A stretch of 64,000 nucleotides of DNA from Hemerocallis citrina (Eukaryota; Streptophyta; Magnoliopsida; Asparagales; Asphodelaceae): assembly GCA_017893485.1 (NCBI GenBank), contig CM030358.1, positions 252,071,228 to 252,135,227 on the forward strand, given 5' to 3'. The notes beneath the pieces were generated by a model, which did no database searches, was not told the origin of the DNA, and saw nothing but the letters and a program-made list of their open reading frames with translations. Below are positions 9,786-20,696 of the stretch, in pieces. The stretch's first letter is position 1. The number at the start of each line of letters is the position of its first letter. The translations under genes and the position numbers were made by a program.

Positions 9786-9803
9786 TGGCGCCGTCTGTGG
9801 GAA
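9786..9803 (+). other. Primer-binding site of Gypsy-1
   Basis: TGGCGCCGTCTGTGGGAA lies three bases after the LTR end. The first ten bases match the 3' end expected of tRNA-Asp (TGGCGCCGTC). This form is common in plant gypsy elements. Confidence 0.75.
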
Positions 9804-9850
9804 AAACCACACGAACAGCCTCAGCCCCTTCCTTGTCGTCCTCTCCAACC

Positions 9851-11620
9851 ATGCCTCCAAAGAAGGTCAGATCTAGAGGGTCCAATCGCGGGACCAATCC
9901 CGCCGACCCTACAGAGGAAGCCCCTGCCAATCTTATTCCACAGCCCGAACTTCCTCCACCGGCCCCGCAGGGCCAACCTCCTCTTCCCAAACAGCAACCG
10001 ACCAGTGGCCTTGCCGGTCATAACGGTCGGAGACAGAAGCAGCCCCTCAACCCGGACCATGTCTCGGTCCATAATGAGTCTTCGGACTCAATGGCTTCTC
10101 ATCACCCCGACCTTCGCAACACGATCCTGAACCGCCAGAAAGATGAGGACCTCCGCACCCACCTAGACGAGAGGCGGGCTCGAGAGGGAGCCTCCCGCCA
10201 GCATCATGGTGAGCAGTCGCCTCACCGCCGAGGCGGCAAACGGTCTCCGGACCGAAGGGGCCGAGCGGCATCGCCCGTGCGCCGAAGGAGGAGGCCACAT
10301 TCCCCCGCGGATCGGCATCATCGCAGGAACAATGACGCGCCCATCACTCGTGCCGAGTTCCTACAATTTCAAGACACCGTACTGCAGGCTCTCAACCTTC
10401 GGCAGAACATCCAAAATGCCCAGAGGGCTACAACGCCCCCGAGGGTTCCCAGTCCCCGATGCCGATCCCGAAGTCCTACCCCGGCTCCCAGTCGCCTGCA
10501 GCAGCACTACAGTCCTCGCCGATCCCAGGACTACCGACGCCGCAGTCCCCGCTCCCCTTCCTATGAGGAAGAGTCCGGGGGGTCGTATGATTACCAGCGG
10601 AGGGACGATGCCCTCAACCGCCATCTCCATGAGGTGGAGAGGCGCATTGGTCGCATGGACAGAGAGGAGGAGTCCAGAGCAGGGACGGTCCGGCCCAGCA
10701 GACCCCCTTTCTCTCGGACGATCATGGAGGCCCCCATACCGAGAGGTTTCAAACCCCCGCAGTTTGAAACGTACTCAGGGGAGTCCGACCCAGTTGATCA
10801 CGTCGAAAGCTTCAAGACATTAATGCTGATCCATGAAGCTTCCGATGCTATGCTTTACAAGACCTTCCCCGCCACCCTCCGGGGCCGGCTCGGGAGTGGT
10901 ACTCCAGGCTCGCCCCCTCTTCCATCTTCTCGTTCGAGCAGTTCGAAACGCTGTTCATTACTCACTTTGTGAGTAGCAGGCGGGCCGAGAAGACGAGCCT
11001 CTCCCTGCTTAACCTGCAGCAGGAAAGAGGAGAGAAACTGAGGGACTACGTGAAGAGATTCACCGCAGAAGTCAGGTCCATCGCCTCCCTAGACCAGTCA
11101 GTGGCGACTGTTGCGTTCCAATCGAACGTCCTCAACTCCAACCTCCGGTCGTCCCTCGCCAAGAAGCCCCCGCACAACTTTTCCGACCTTCTCCTAAGAT
11201 GCGAGAAGTACATCCGAACGGAAGAGGCCGAGTGCCTCCCGAACATTGGAGGATCGGCCTCCGGATCGAAGAGGAAGGCGACCGAGGGGGAGGGATCAAA
11301 GAAGATGCAAAAGGACAACGGCGGTCAGCGCCGACCTTCCCCTAGGTTCTAGAAGTTCACGCCCCTAACCACCAATGTCTCCACAATCCTGATGGAAGTG
11401 GAGAAGGAGGGGGTCATCCCTCTAGCTCCGAGGATGAACACCCCGGCTAAGAGGAGGAATAAGGAGAAGTTTTGCCGTTATCACAGGGACCACGGCCATG
11501 ACACCAACGACTGCCGGGCGTTGAAAAATGAAATAGAGGCCCTCATCCAGAGGGGGCAACTGGCCAAATTCGTTAAGGTAAGCGATCGGGCAGATCGCGG
11601 CACTCCTCCGCCTCGGGGGG
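9851..11620 (+). pseudogene. gag: Gag of Gypsy-1, frameshifted with one nonsense codon
   Basis: The start is ATG at 9851 (MPPKKVRSRGSN), the same start seen in Gypsy-4; the open frame extends upstream but only through the LTR. The N-terminus is proline- and arginine-rich. The capsid-type core follows at about 10720-11200: FKPPQFETYSGESDP, LYKTFPATLRG, FVSSRRAEKTSLSLLNLQQ, LRDYVKRFTAEV, KKPPHNFSDLLLRCEKYI. A one-base shift near 10880 breaks it before PAREWYSRLAP. A TAG at 11350 replaces the GAG present in Gypsy-4 (PRFEKFTPL). A zinc-binding-like CRYHRDHGHDTNDCRALK at about 11475-11520 closes gag, followed by EIEALIQRGQL. Gag would package element RNA into virus-like particles in the cytoplasm. 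Confidence 0.88.
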
Positions 11621-11769
11621 CTAACAAGCGCTCCGAACGGCGCGAGGAGATGCCCGAATTCGAGGAAGAGCGGGTCCTGCACCTCATCCACGGAGGGCCT
11701 ATGGGGGGTTCCTCCAACTCCTCTCGGAAGGCCTTCGTCCGGGAGGTCAACTCGGTTCACAGCGCCCCT

Positions 11770-12240
11770 CCCCCGAAAGGCCTCGGAGTCCCGGTGACTT
11801 TCTCCGATGAGGACCTCGAAGGGGTCCGAACTCCCCACTGTGACGCCCTCGTCATTGACCTTCGCATGGCCAACTTCAAGGTGCAGAGGGTCCTAGTAGA
11901 TAACGGGAGCTCGGTGAACATCCTCTTTCTCTCGGCCTTCCGAGGCCTGCAGCTGTCCCGGGACCATCTCAAGCCGGCCGGTTACACACTCCACGGGTTC
12001 ACGGGGGTCCCGGTAACTGTCGAGGGGGTGATAACCTTAGACGTGACTGCTGGAAGCACCCCTACTACCCGGACCGAGCCGATGGACTTCATGGTCGTCG
12101 ACGTCCCGGCAGCGTATAATGTCATTCTGGGCCGACCCGGCCTAGCCGCCCTGGAAGTTGTCCCCTCAGCGTACCATCTCAAAATGAAGTTCCCCACTCG
12201 GTCAGGAGTAGGGGAAGTCAGGGAAAGCCAAGAGACAGCC
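11770..12240 (+). pseudogene. pol: Aspartic protease domain of Gypsy-1
   Basis: The frame continues from gag. VQRVLVDNGSSVNILFLSAF (about 11880-11940) is the retropepsin active-site motif, in the DNGSS form used by Tat elements. Downstream are LKPAGYTLHGFTG, the hydrophobic DFMVVDVPAAYNVILGRPGL, and YHLKMKFPT. The domain itself is intact over its length. It lies inside a polyprotein with stops on both sides (11350 and 12577), so processing could not happen normally. It would cleave the Gag-Pol precursor. Confidence 0.88.
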
Positions 12241-13790
12241 CGAAAGTGCTACATGACTTCCACAGGGGGACCAGTGCTCTCGCTCGAGACACTAGAAATC
12301 CCCGTGCCGAAAGTTCGGCCAACGTCCGAGCCGGCGGACGAGTTAGAAGAAGTGCTCTTCTCGAACGAGGACCCGAGCCGAAAGTTCCTCATCAGCAAGT
12401 CCTTGCCGACCGCGCTATGCTCTGACCTGATTAAATGCATCCGGGATAACCGTGACCTGTTTGCATGGTCGGCCACGGACGTGCCCGGCATTTCCGAGGA
12501 GTTGCTCGTCCATCGCCTAAGTGTCGAACCGGGGTGCAAACCGGTTCAGCAGAAAAGACGAAGGTTCGCTCCCGAGTGACAGCAGGCCATCAAGGAGGAG
12601 GTGGATAAACTGCTGAAGGCCAAGTTCATACAGGAGGTAAACTACCCCGAGTGGCTCTCCAATGTTGTAATGGTCAAGAAGTCCAACGGCTCCTGGAGAA
12701 TATGCATTGACTTCACCGACCTGAATAAGGCGTGTCCGAAGGACCCATTCCCTCTTCCAAACATCGACACCCTCATTGACGCCACCTCGGGCCATGAGCT
12801 CCTCAGCTTCATGGATGCTTTCTCAGGCTATAATCAAATCCGAATGTTCCCTCCGGACATTCCGAAGACCTCCTTCATCACCGATCAAGGCCTCTACTGC
12901 TACCGGGTCATGCCGTTCGGGTTGAAGAACGCGGGCGCCACCTCGTCAACAAGGTCTTCCAGAGCCAGATAGGCCGAACATGGAGGTGTACATTGACGAC
13001 ATGCTCGTCAAAAGCGTCCGAGGCACTGATCACGTGGCCGACCTCCAGGAGGCCTTCGACGTGTTGAGAAGGCACAGCATGCGGCTGAACCCAAACAAGT
13101 GTGCGTTCAGGGTCTCTTCGGGAAAATTCCTCAGCTTCATGGTAAGCCAACGAGGAATCGAAGCTAATCCCGAGAAGATTAAGGCCATATTAGACATGGC
13201 CCCGCCTCGGAACATCAAGGAGGTGCAGAAGCTTACTGGTCGGCTCGCCGCTATCGGTCGGTTCCTCTCGAAGTCGGGGGAAAAGTGCCTCCCCTTCTTC
13301 AAAGCACTTAGGGGGGCTAAGGGTTTTGAATGGGGCCAACCACAACAGAAATCGTTCAACCAACTGAAGGCCTACTTGGTGAACCCCCCTCTGCTCAGCA
13401 AACCGGTCCCAGGCGAGACTCTCTTCGTCTACTTGGCTGCTTCCGAGCAGACCCTAAGTGCTGTCTTGGTAAGAGAGGAGGACCGGGCCCAAAGGCCCAT
13501 CTACTACGTGAGCAAGGTGCTTCGGGACGCCGAGCTCCGCTATCCGAAGATAGAGAAGATGGCCTATGACCTAGTCATGGCAGCAAGGAAGCTTCGGCCG
13601 TACTTTCAATCCCACTCGATCGTTGTCCTCACCGACCAACCCCTAAAGCAGATCCTCCACATGCCTGAGACCTCGGGCCGACTAATGAAGTGGTCCATAG
13701 AGCTGAGCCAGCATGACATTTCTTACCAGCCTTGGACGGCAATTAAAGCGCAGGCCCTCGCCGACTTCATCGTAGAGTCCACTATCCCTG
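12241..13790 (+). pseudogene. pol: Reverse transcriptase and first RNase H of Gypsy-1
   Basis: A TGA at 12577 replaces an expected CGA in FAPERQQA. Then come VDKLLKAKFIQEVNYPEWL, SWRICIDFTDLNKACPKDPF, LLSFMDAFSGYNQI and CYRVMPFGLKNAGAT. A deletion of about 8-10 bases at 12945-12970 removes the YQRL residues and shifts frame. The catalytic box survives in the next frame as MEVYIDDMLVKS (12980-13015). The connection and RNase H follow: LTGRLAAIGRFLSKSGEK, FVYLAASEQTLSAVLVRE, RPIYYVSKVL, YFQSHSIVVLTDQPL. The YIDD aspartates are intact; the loss of function comes from the stop and shifts. Confidence 0.9.
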
Positions 13791-13799
13791 AGGTCGGCC

Positions 13800-14240
13800 A
13801 CATCCCGAATGGACCCCCCATTTGGACAGTCTTCGTGGACGGATCCTCCTGTAACGAAGGAAGCGGCGCCGGCATCATCCTGAACGGCCCTGACGACTTC
13901 GTCCTCCAGTACGCGATCCGTATGAACTTCAAGGCCTCGAACAATGAGGCGGAGTACGAGGCACTCATTGCTGGTCTCGGACTTGCACGAAGTGCTGGAT
14001 CCACAGCGATTCCCAGCTTATCGTGAACCAAGTCTTGGGCGAGTATGAGGCCCGAGACGAGCGGATGACGAAGTACCTCGCTAAGGTTCGGGCCCTCATG
14101 AGCCGGTTCGAGGAGGCGCTCATCCAGCGGGTCCCTCGTGAAGAGAACTCACAGGCCGATGCCCTCTCCAAATTGGCCTCGTCCTCCCTACAAGGTCTCG
14201 AACAGACCGTACTGATCGAAGTTCTCTCTAGGCCGAGCAT
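13800..14240 (+). pseudogene. pol: Second, archaeal-type RNase H of Gypsy-1
   Basis: WTVFVDGSSCNEGSGAGIIL (about 13820-13880, first catalytic D), ASNNEAEYEALIAGL (E), then after a small deletion and frameshift near 14000 IHSDSQLIVNQVLGEYEA (D) and REENSQADALSKLA (final D). This extra RNase H beside the retroviral-type one is a hallmark of the Tat lineage. It would degrade the RNA strand during cDNA synthesis. Confidence 0.85.
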
Positions 14241-14259
14241 AGAAGACGAGACACCCGGC

Positions 14260-15088
14260 TCGGTGGAGTCATTGCCGGTCATGTTGCAGGATAATTGGAT
14301 GAAGCCGTTGGTGGAATTCTTGAGGGACGGGGTTCTGCCCGAGGATCCCAAGGAAGCACGCCGAGTCAGAACTCGGGCTGAGCGCTATGTCTTGATCGAG
14401 GGTATCTTATACAAACGCTCCTTCTCTCAAATAGATGGCCGACCATACCTAAGGTGCCTCTCTCCAGAACAGGCCGGCTATGCCCTCCCTACAAGAGCTC
14501 CACGAAGGCATCGGCGGGGCACACTCAGGATCCAGGTCCTTGGCCCGGAAAGCTTTGAATTACGGATACTTCTGGCCGACCCTCCTTCAAGACGCCGAGC
14601 GACATGTTCGGCAATGTAACTCTTGCCAGAAACACTCTAGCGTCCGTCGCCTCCCTCAAGCCAACCTCACCTATGGGTCCGAGGCCGTGATACCTCTTGA
14701 GGTCGGAATACCTTCCCCTCGGCTCACAGCCTATGACGAAGAACAGAATGCCAGGGACCTCAGAGCAGGCTTAGACCTGATAGATGAGCTGAGGGAAAGA
14801 GCATCAATTCGGCAGCAGAATTACCGAAGAAGGGTCGAGTTGGCATACAACAAGAAGGTCCGACCCACCAACCTTAAGCAAGGGGATTTGGTCTTGAGAA
14901 AACTGGCCATATCCTTCCCCAGTCAGAAGAGTAAGCTGGCTCCGAACTGGGAAGGGCCGTACAGGATCACGAGGGTAGTTCGGCCCGGAGCATATCGTCT
15001 TGAAGATCTAGAGGGCAGAGAAATTCCGAGGACCTGGAATGCCGACCACCTCCTAAAATACCAAGAAAGCGCTCCGGCGCCACTCTAA
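14260..15088 (+). pseudogene. pol: Integrase of Gypsy-1 lacking the catalytic core
   Basis: The N-terminal part has YLRCLSPEQAGYAL, a shift near 14480, then the HHCC zinc finger: LQELHEGIGGAHSG, ALNYGYFWPTL, CNSCQKHSS (14480-14640). The next residues are RRLPQANLTYGSEAVIPLEV, so the reading jumps from the zinc finger straight to the region after the catalytic core. All of the DDE domain (expected roughly 200 residues) is missing, without a stop at the junction near 14655. The C-terminal part is complete: IDELRERASIRQQNYRRR, VRPTNLKQGDLVLRKL, KLAPNWEGPYRI and WNADHLLKYQ, ending at 15088. It cannot insert cDNA. Confidence 0.9.
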
Positions 15089-15261
15089 GTATCATAGGAT
15101 ATCGAGCCATTCCTGTCCTCTGACTTGTAACCTATTTTCATAAATTGTACTATGTAAAACGGTTCGCCGTCGATTATCAATAAAGAAAGCTCTTTCGTAT
15201 TTGTGAATTTGCATGCTTCTCTCCCCTCTTATCATCTGCTTTTTAAATTGTGATTTCAACC
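15089..15261 (+). other. Short AT-rich spacer after pol of Gypsy-1
   Basis: AT-rich non-coding sequence separates the end of pol from the 110-bp repeat array. No element-specific signal was recognised. Confidence 0.4.
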
Positions 15262-15830
15262 AATGGTTCGGAGTCCACGTCCGGCTCGACTTCACCTCCT
15301 CGGCTCGTCCCCAGACGAACCAGGGGTAGACCGTCGTTCGGAACTGCTCCCACAACCGTTGAACTACACCGATGGTTCGGAGTCCAACACTCGGCTCGAC
15401 TTTACCTCCTCGGCTCGCCTCCGGACGAGCCAGGGGTAGATCGCCGTTCGAAATTGCTCCCACAACCGTTGAACTACACCGATGGTTCGGAGTCCAACAC
15501 TCGGCTCAACTTTACCTCCTCGGATCGCCTCCGGACGAGCCAGGGGTAGATCGCCGTTCGGAATTGCTCCCACAACCGTTGAACTACACCGATAGTTCGG
15601 AGTCCAACACTCGGCTCGACTTTACCTCCTCGGCTCGCCTCCGGACGATCCAGGGGTAGATCGCCGTTCGGAATTGCTCCCACAACCGTTGAACTACACC
15701 GATGGTTCGGAGTCCAACACTCGGCTCGACTTTACCTCCTCGGCTTGTCTCCGGACGAGCCAGGGGTAGATCGCCATTCGGAATTGCTCCCACAACCGTC
15801 GAACTACAACGATGTTCCCGGAGTCCAACA
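15262..15830. repeat. 110-bp tandem repeat array of Gypsy-1
   Basis: Five full units and a partial one start at 15262, 15372, 15482, 15592, 15702 and 15812, an exact 110-bp period. Each has GGTTCGGAGTCCAACACTCG, CCGGACGAGCCAGGGGTAG and TTGCTCCCACAACCGTTG. The open frames across it on both strands are repeat artefacts. Confidence 0.93.
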
Positions 15831-15974
15831 CTTGGCTCCCAGTCCCCCCAAGCTTGCTTCGCGGTAGACTGGGAGTGGTCCACCCCTCAGCTTCACCAGT
15901 GGAGGGATACCGAAGCTACGTTCGGCCACATAATCCGAGCAATCTTTCCTAGCAGCCGAAGCCCGAAGCCCTAC

Positions 15975-16260
15975 GCCTTCGGCCGGCTACCGAGCAAGTG
16001 CCTTTCCGACCCTGCAAACGGAGAAAACTCACTTTCTCCTCAACTTTCGTGCATGATCTCGATCAGACGGCCCAGATCTTGCCACCGACGCTAAACGACA
16101 AGATAGTGTTCTTTTGGGAACTGAGCCGCCTCGAGATTCGTGCCAACATCCAACGGTTCAGATCTTGCCACCGATGCTAAACGACAAGATAGCATTTTCT
16201 TGGGAACTGAGCAGCCTCGAGATTCGTGCCAACATCAGACGGCCCAGATATTGTTAGAAT
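15975..16260. repeat. Copy of the element's dispersed 200-bp module, downstream side
   Basis: It contains CGAGCAAGTGCCTTTCCGA, CAAACGGAGAAAACTCAC, CTCGATCAGACGGCCCAG, CGACAAGATAG and CTCGAGATTCGTGCC. The second half is repeated once at about 16150-16260. The same module recurs at 20868-21070 and as an array at 22640-23420, all in the same orientation. Confidence 0.85.
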
Positions 16261-16514
16261 CGCTAAACGACAAGGTAGCACCCCGTCAATAGCTCGTTCG
16301 CCTCGAGGATCTCGCCGACGGCACCAAGTGCTCAGCTCGAGGACCTCGGCACGGCCGACACACACACAAGCGAAATAAGTATGCAGAACCACAAAGGAAT
16401 TTTATTAACAATCGGGACACAATACAAAGCAGTCTTTCCATAGTTACAAAGTGTTGGAAAACAAAAAAAAGAAAAAGAAAAAATAATACAACGCCGACCC
16501 ATTACACTTGGTCC

Positions 16515-17039
16515 TCAAACAGAAATGTCTTCACTGGACTCTTCGGTCTTCAACCCTTCCACTTCGGCTGTTAGCTCCTCCGCCTCCTTCCGAAGTTTTG
16601 CCTCCACAGTCTGCAAGTGCTGGATCTCGGAGAGCAAATCGTCCCGCTCGGCTAATATCTTCGACTGATTGTGCCGAATACACTGAACCCGAAGAGCATT
16701 GCTAAAAGCCGTCTGTGAGTCCTCGTCTTCCCCTGCGGAGGTCGCCTCGATGATCCTACTCTCCAAGCGTCGGATCTCGGCGTCCCGTTGGCCGAGGACG
16801 GACTGAAGGTGGGCCCGCTCGCTCTCAGCTCGACGTAACTCCAGCTCCACTCCACGATGCCGCTCTCGGCACTTTGACGAGCACGACTTCGCCACCCCGG
16901 AGCTCACTTCGGCATCAGCTTCATTGTCCGAGCCGTTGGGATCGGTGTATTGGTCTGACACCAGGAGCTGAAAAGAAAGGAAAATGAATGGCAAGGTTTC
17001 AATACACTTCCGAGGCGCAAGACTTGAAGAATTGTCCAA
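16515..17039 (-). CDS. Antisense coiled-coil ORF (third) of Gypsy-1
   Basis: 174 codons on the strand opposite gag-pol. After a hydrophobic start (the true start may lie upstream or be created by splicing near AGCTCCTGGTGTCAG) comes an acidic DPNGSDNEADAE. A charged heptad-rich coiled coil follows, with ELRRAESERAHLQSVLGQRD, RRLESRIIEA and AKLRKEAEELTAEVEGL, ending in EESSEDISV. I recognise no enzymatic domain. It is the last member of the minus-strand cassette whose TATA box is at 20697-20706. It could be a separate gene or a downstream exon of the neighbouring ORF. Confidence 0.5.
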   Translation of the reverse strand: MDNSSSLAPRKCIETLPFIFLSFQLLVSDQYTDPNGSDNEADAEVSSGVAKSCSSKCRERHRGVELELRRAESERAHLQSVLGQRDAEIRRLESRIIEATSAGEDEDSQTAFSNALRVQCIRHNQSKILAERDDLLSEIQHLQTVEAKLRKEAEELTAEVEGLKTEESSEDISV

Positions 17040-17214
17040 TCAAACTTTCAGACTCATATATAGTAGCTTCACATAGATCAAGACCGACTCTACTACAAAG
17101 TTTTACAACAAATCAGAAGGAACATAAAATGACATGATCAGGGCCTCTTCGGAAGGGGAACGCTTCGGTTTAAGAAAACGTGAGGACGACGAGGCCTGCC
17201 CTCCGAACTCGATC

Positions 17215-18009
17215 CTAAACAAACGAAGCGTGAACCCCCTTCGCTGCTGACCCTAATTGTGGCGCCGGCCGAGGCACCGCTCGACGAGACGGCTGTGCTA
17301 CTCTGAACGTCGGCAGGGCTCCGCCTAGCCGCAGGTAAACGTGTCGCGAGTTCGTAAAAAGAAATCCTCCCTCGCTCTCTTCGCGAGTGCACGACGTACT
17401 GCGGACGTTAGCCCTCTCCGGCATAGGCTTGAGCGATGCGACCTCTTCCTCCAGTTCAATGATTCTGTCTCTTAGAGCGTCGTCCTTCGCCAACTTCTTC
17501 AGACGAGAAGGCCTTGACGAGCCAGAGACGTTGGCGCCATCGGTCGCGAGCCGTCGGAAGTGGGTGACCTCGATCCCCCTATCTATCGTGGTCCTTCTGA
17601 GCCTGTCGACCTCGGCCAACAACCTCTTACGCTCGGCCGACGCCTTCTCTAGCTCAGAAGTTAGCTTCTCTTCCGCCGCCGAGCGTTCTTTCTCCGCTAA
17701 TTCCATGTGTTGGACCTCAGCCAAAAGCTCGCCATTCTTCTGCTCGGTGGCAGTGAGCTCTCTACGGAGCCGCTCGACCTCGCCTTCGGGACAAGGGGCT
17801 TGGGGGTACTTCCGCAGTTGCCACAGCTCGCGACAATACCTCCGCACAGCTGCCTTCGTCTCCTCCAGCTTCAAGAGCATGAGAAACCGATTCTGTCGGC
17901 TGTTCGAGAGCTCACCCCTCGTTTTGGCCAGCTCCTTGCGAAGGTATGCGACCTCCGTGATCGGACCGAACCTTACCTGAAAGTCAGAGATAAATCCGAG
18001 ACCCGACAC
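17215..18009 (-). CDS. Antisense coiled-coil ORF (second) of Gypsy-1
   Basis: 265 codons on the minus strand. After residue 12 a TTTTCAG-GTAAGG junction near 17975 could be a splice acceptor, so the first residues may be intronic. The body is a long coiled coil: VAYLRKELAKTRGELSNSRQ, VERLRRELTATEQKNGELL, AAEEKLTSELEKASAERKRL, LRDRIIELEEEVASLKP. It ends in a proline/arginine-rich tail. It has no stops, unlike the sense genes. It lies 188 bp downstream of the larger antisense gene. A structural or interaction role is the most that can be inferred. Confidence 0.5.
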   Translation of the reverse strand: MSGLGFISDFQVRFGPITEVAYLRKELAKTRGELSNSRQNRFLMLLKLEETKAAVRRYCRELWQLRKYPQAPCPEGEVERLRRELTATEQKNGELLAEVQHMELAEKERSAAEEKLTSELEKASAERKRLLAEVDRLRRTTIDRGIEVTHFRRLATDGANVSGSSRPSRLKKLAKDDALRDRIIELEEEVASLKPMPERANVRSTSCTREESEGGFLFTNSRHVYLRLGGALPTFRVAQPSRRAVPRPAPQLGSAAKGVHASFV

Positions 18010-18197
18010 TTGGATAAATCCGAGAATTCAATGCCAAATCAAACACAAAATCCGAGACTCAACACTTGGATAAATTTCGGCCAAACAAAATATTTTCATT
18101 CAAAACCGAGGAGAAAGTTTTACAAAAGCGGTGGCCAGTCCGCAGTTAGGCTTACAAAAAGAGACAAAAAGACAAAAGACTAAAAGAGACAACCGAG

Positions 18198-20503
18198 TCA
18201 GGGGTCGACCTTTTTGTCGTTCTGGTCCGTCAACCCCCTGGTCTTGCCCTCGCCATCGCCCTCGCCTTCGCCTTCGCTCCCGCTCTCCTCCTCAGAGTCG
18301 TCCTCCTCCTCGCCCTCGGCCTCGGTCTCTCCTGGGCCTTCGACACCTTCCGTTTCTCCCTCGGGGTCGAGCAACCCCTCGGGAACCTCCTCCTCCCCTT
18401 CCACGAGGTCGTAAAAATGGTAGGAGGACGTGTTGAAGCCCGGGTTCTTGGCGGCTACGTGGAGAAAGGCTCGACCGTAGGCATCCTCCATGTTCGAGAG
18501 CATGTGTTGCGCGGCCTCCTCCTGCACGGCCTTCTTCACCTTTTTCACCTTCTTCTGGTGTTTGGCCATGATCTTCTCGGCCCTCTTCCGAGCCTTATCC
18601 GCTTCCGACCGAGCATTGGCCAGCGCCTCCCTCAGCTCGGCAACCTCCTTCTCCGAAGCCTCAAGCTTGGTAGCCGTGTCCTTCGACAGCTGAATGGCAT
18701 CGGCCAGCTGCTTCTCCAGCCCTTCCACTTCGGCACCCCTCTTCGCCGAGAGGAGCTGCTCGGCATCAAGCAGCTTCGTGGCCTTGACACGCTCCGCCCT
18801 CTCCCGTTCATTCTCCTGCTCCTTGCTCGCAGACTCCTCGAGCAGGAAATTGAAGTGGCAGAGGGTCTGAAAAAGAACAGCACATTAAAACCCAAACCCA
18901 AGGACTTAGAAAAATTCTAAGAAAGAAATTTTGATGAGGGAGAGCTCGGCCTACTTACCGACATTGTATTCCGAGCAATCTGCATCACGGCGTCCCCTAC
19001 TAGCCCGGCCTTCAGGGTCGCTCGATCCTTTGGGGTCGGCAGGTGCCTCACCGCTTCCATGCAGATGTTGCCGTCGCCCAAGAAGCCGTCGACGTTCATC
19101 ACCTGCCAGTCAGGGACGAAGAACTGCTTATGACACTCGGTCAAGATCTTCTCCGCCTCGGCAGTGAGGGACGGGACTTGGAGGGACAACACCTCCTTCA
19201 TGCCGAACGCACCGCTCGACGAACCGGGAGCATCCCCCTTCGAGGTCGGTGTCGGCGCACCCGAGGCAGGAGGGTCGAGGACCATGACTTCCCCCTGCTC
19301 GAGGACCATGACCTTCGGCTGGTCGGCGACCTTCGCGACCGAAGGCTTCTTCGAGGCTCGGCTGTCCTGAGGCCCTGCCGAAGGCCTCTTCTTCTTCGCC
19401 TCCTGCTCCGACCTGCCCTTCGCCACCAGAGCTTTGTAGTCCAGCTTCATCGTCTCTGCACAAGCCGAATGAAAAAACTTAGAAAAATTTTCATGAACTT
19501 TAAGCAAAGAGTATAAATACCAGAAGCATACTAGGGTCGATCGAACTGAGACCCCCTCGGAACAGATCCTCCTCGGTAATATCTTTCCAGCTTAGCGCTG
19601 GCAGGGCGAGGAGCTTCTTCTGGACCTCCGTCTCCTCGTCACTCAGCACCGTCTCCTTCTTGGTTCGCTTGGGCAGACCATCCTTTGCCCAAACCGTCGG
19701 TATCACCCACGGTGCAGGGGCTCGGATGATGAAATACTTCTCCTTCCAATGTTTGATCGAGTCCGGATTCTCGATCAGCTTCACGCCCGTCCGGGGCGAA
19801 AGATAGAACCTTTGTTCGTCTCGCCTTGGCTGACAAGGTCAGTAGAGGCTCCGAAAGAGGAACATACTCAGCTGGGCACCAACCTCTTGGCATCGGAGGA
19901 CGAATGCCATGACGTGCCTCCATGTGTTCGGCATCAGCTGGGCGGGGCTCAAACTGTACCATGTCAAGACATCAACAACGAAAGGGTGGAGGGGAAAACG
20001 GAGTCCTGCAATAAGGGAGTCGACCGGAAAGACGCACACATCTGACGAAGACTTCGTATTAGCTCGGAAACCCGGCCCGGGGAGGAGCAGTCCGTAGTCG
20101 GCAGGGATCCGGAAACCCTCTCGGATCAGGTGAAGGTCGGCCTCGGTAAGAGACGAGATGGTATGGTCCACCTCGGACAGCTCTCTTGGTTCATTCTCCT
20201 CCACCAACTTAGTCGTGCCTTGGGTCACTCTCTCGAAGGTGTCCTCGGCATAGTCCCGTACACCTCCCATGCTCGACAGAACAATGGGCTGCCGACCGAA
20301 CGCTCCCGCTGTCTTCGGCGTCTCAACGATAGTGACCACGGCTTTACCCTTATGGGACGCCGCCGCGACCTCCTTAGGCAGCTCGGCTACTTCGCCCTCT
20401 CTATCCGGACGTACGACGCGCTGATCGGTCGGCTCCCTTTACCCCATCGGCCTACTGCTTGATCCGAGGCGGGGGTCCCATCCGAGGACGTAACCTTAAC
20501 CAT
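18198..20503 (-). pseudogene. Antisense spliced gene of Gypsy-1 with gypsy-associated plant domain
   Basis: Read on the minus strand. Exon 1 runs from ATG at 20503 (MVKVTSSDG) to 19532. It holds EADLHLIREGFRIPADYGLL, VFPVDSLIAGLRFPLHPFVV, SPAQLMPNTWRHVMAFVLRC and SIKHWKEKYFIIRA, resembling the plant 'putative gypsy type transposon' domain (Pfam PF04195) in order and wording. Intron 1 is about 19531-19456 (A|GTATGC ... TGTGCAG) and joins in phase as DP-K-TMKLDYKALV. Exon 2 (19455-18959) is lysine- and proline-rich. Intron 2 (18958-18867, GTAAGT ... TTTTTCAG) keeps phase zero. Exon 3 (18866-18198) is a coiled coil (ADAIQLSKDTATKLEASEKE) followed by a strongly acidic glutamate-rich tail and stop. 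Defects are a frameshift near 20420 and one TGA at 19841-19839. The role is unknown. Confidence 0.65.
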
Positions 20504-20696
20504 TTTCTAAAAGAGAAGGGAGAGAAACTGACCTCGAAGTAACAGCTACTGTCGGAAAGTTCACCGGAAATAAGAAACGCCTTGCCGCGTCAGCTAGCAC
20601 CACCACCAAGGAGCTAAAAACTTCGAAGGCGAAAAGTAAGAACTGAAGAGAGAGAGTAAAAGTAAAAAATGAGACTTGGTCTGAGGGGGGAGTGAA

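Noticed and set aside
9665..9850. Gag start upstream of 9851
   Set aside because: The frame is open but runs through the 5' LTR and primer-binding site. The ATG at 9851 corresponds to the MPPKK start in Gypsy-4.
15092..15883. Minus-strand frames MGAISNG/MGAIPNG repeated
   Set aside because: The same peptide recurs every 110 bp because of the tandem array; not a gene family.
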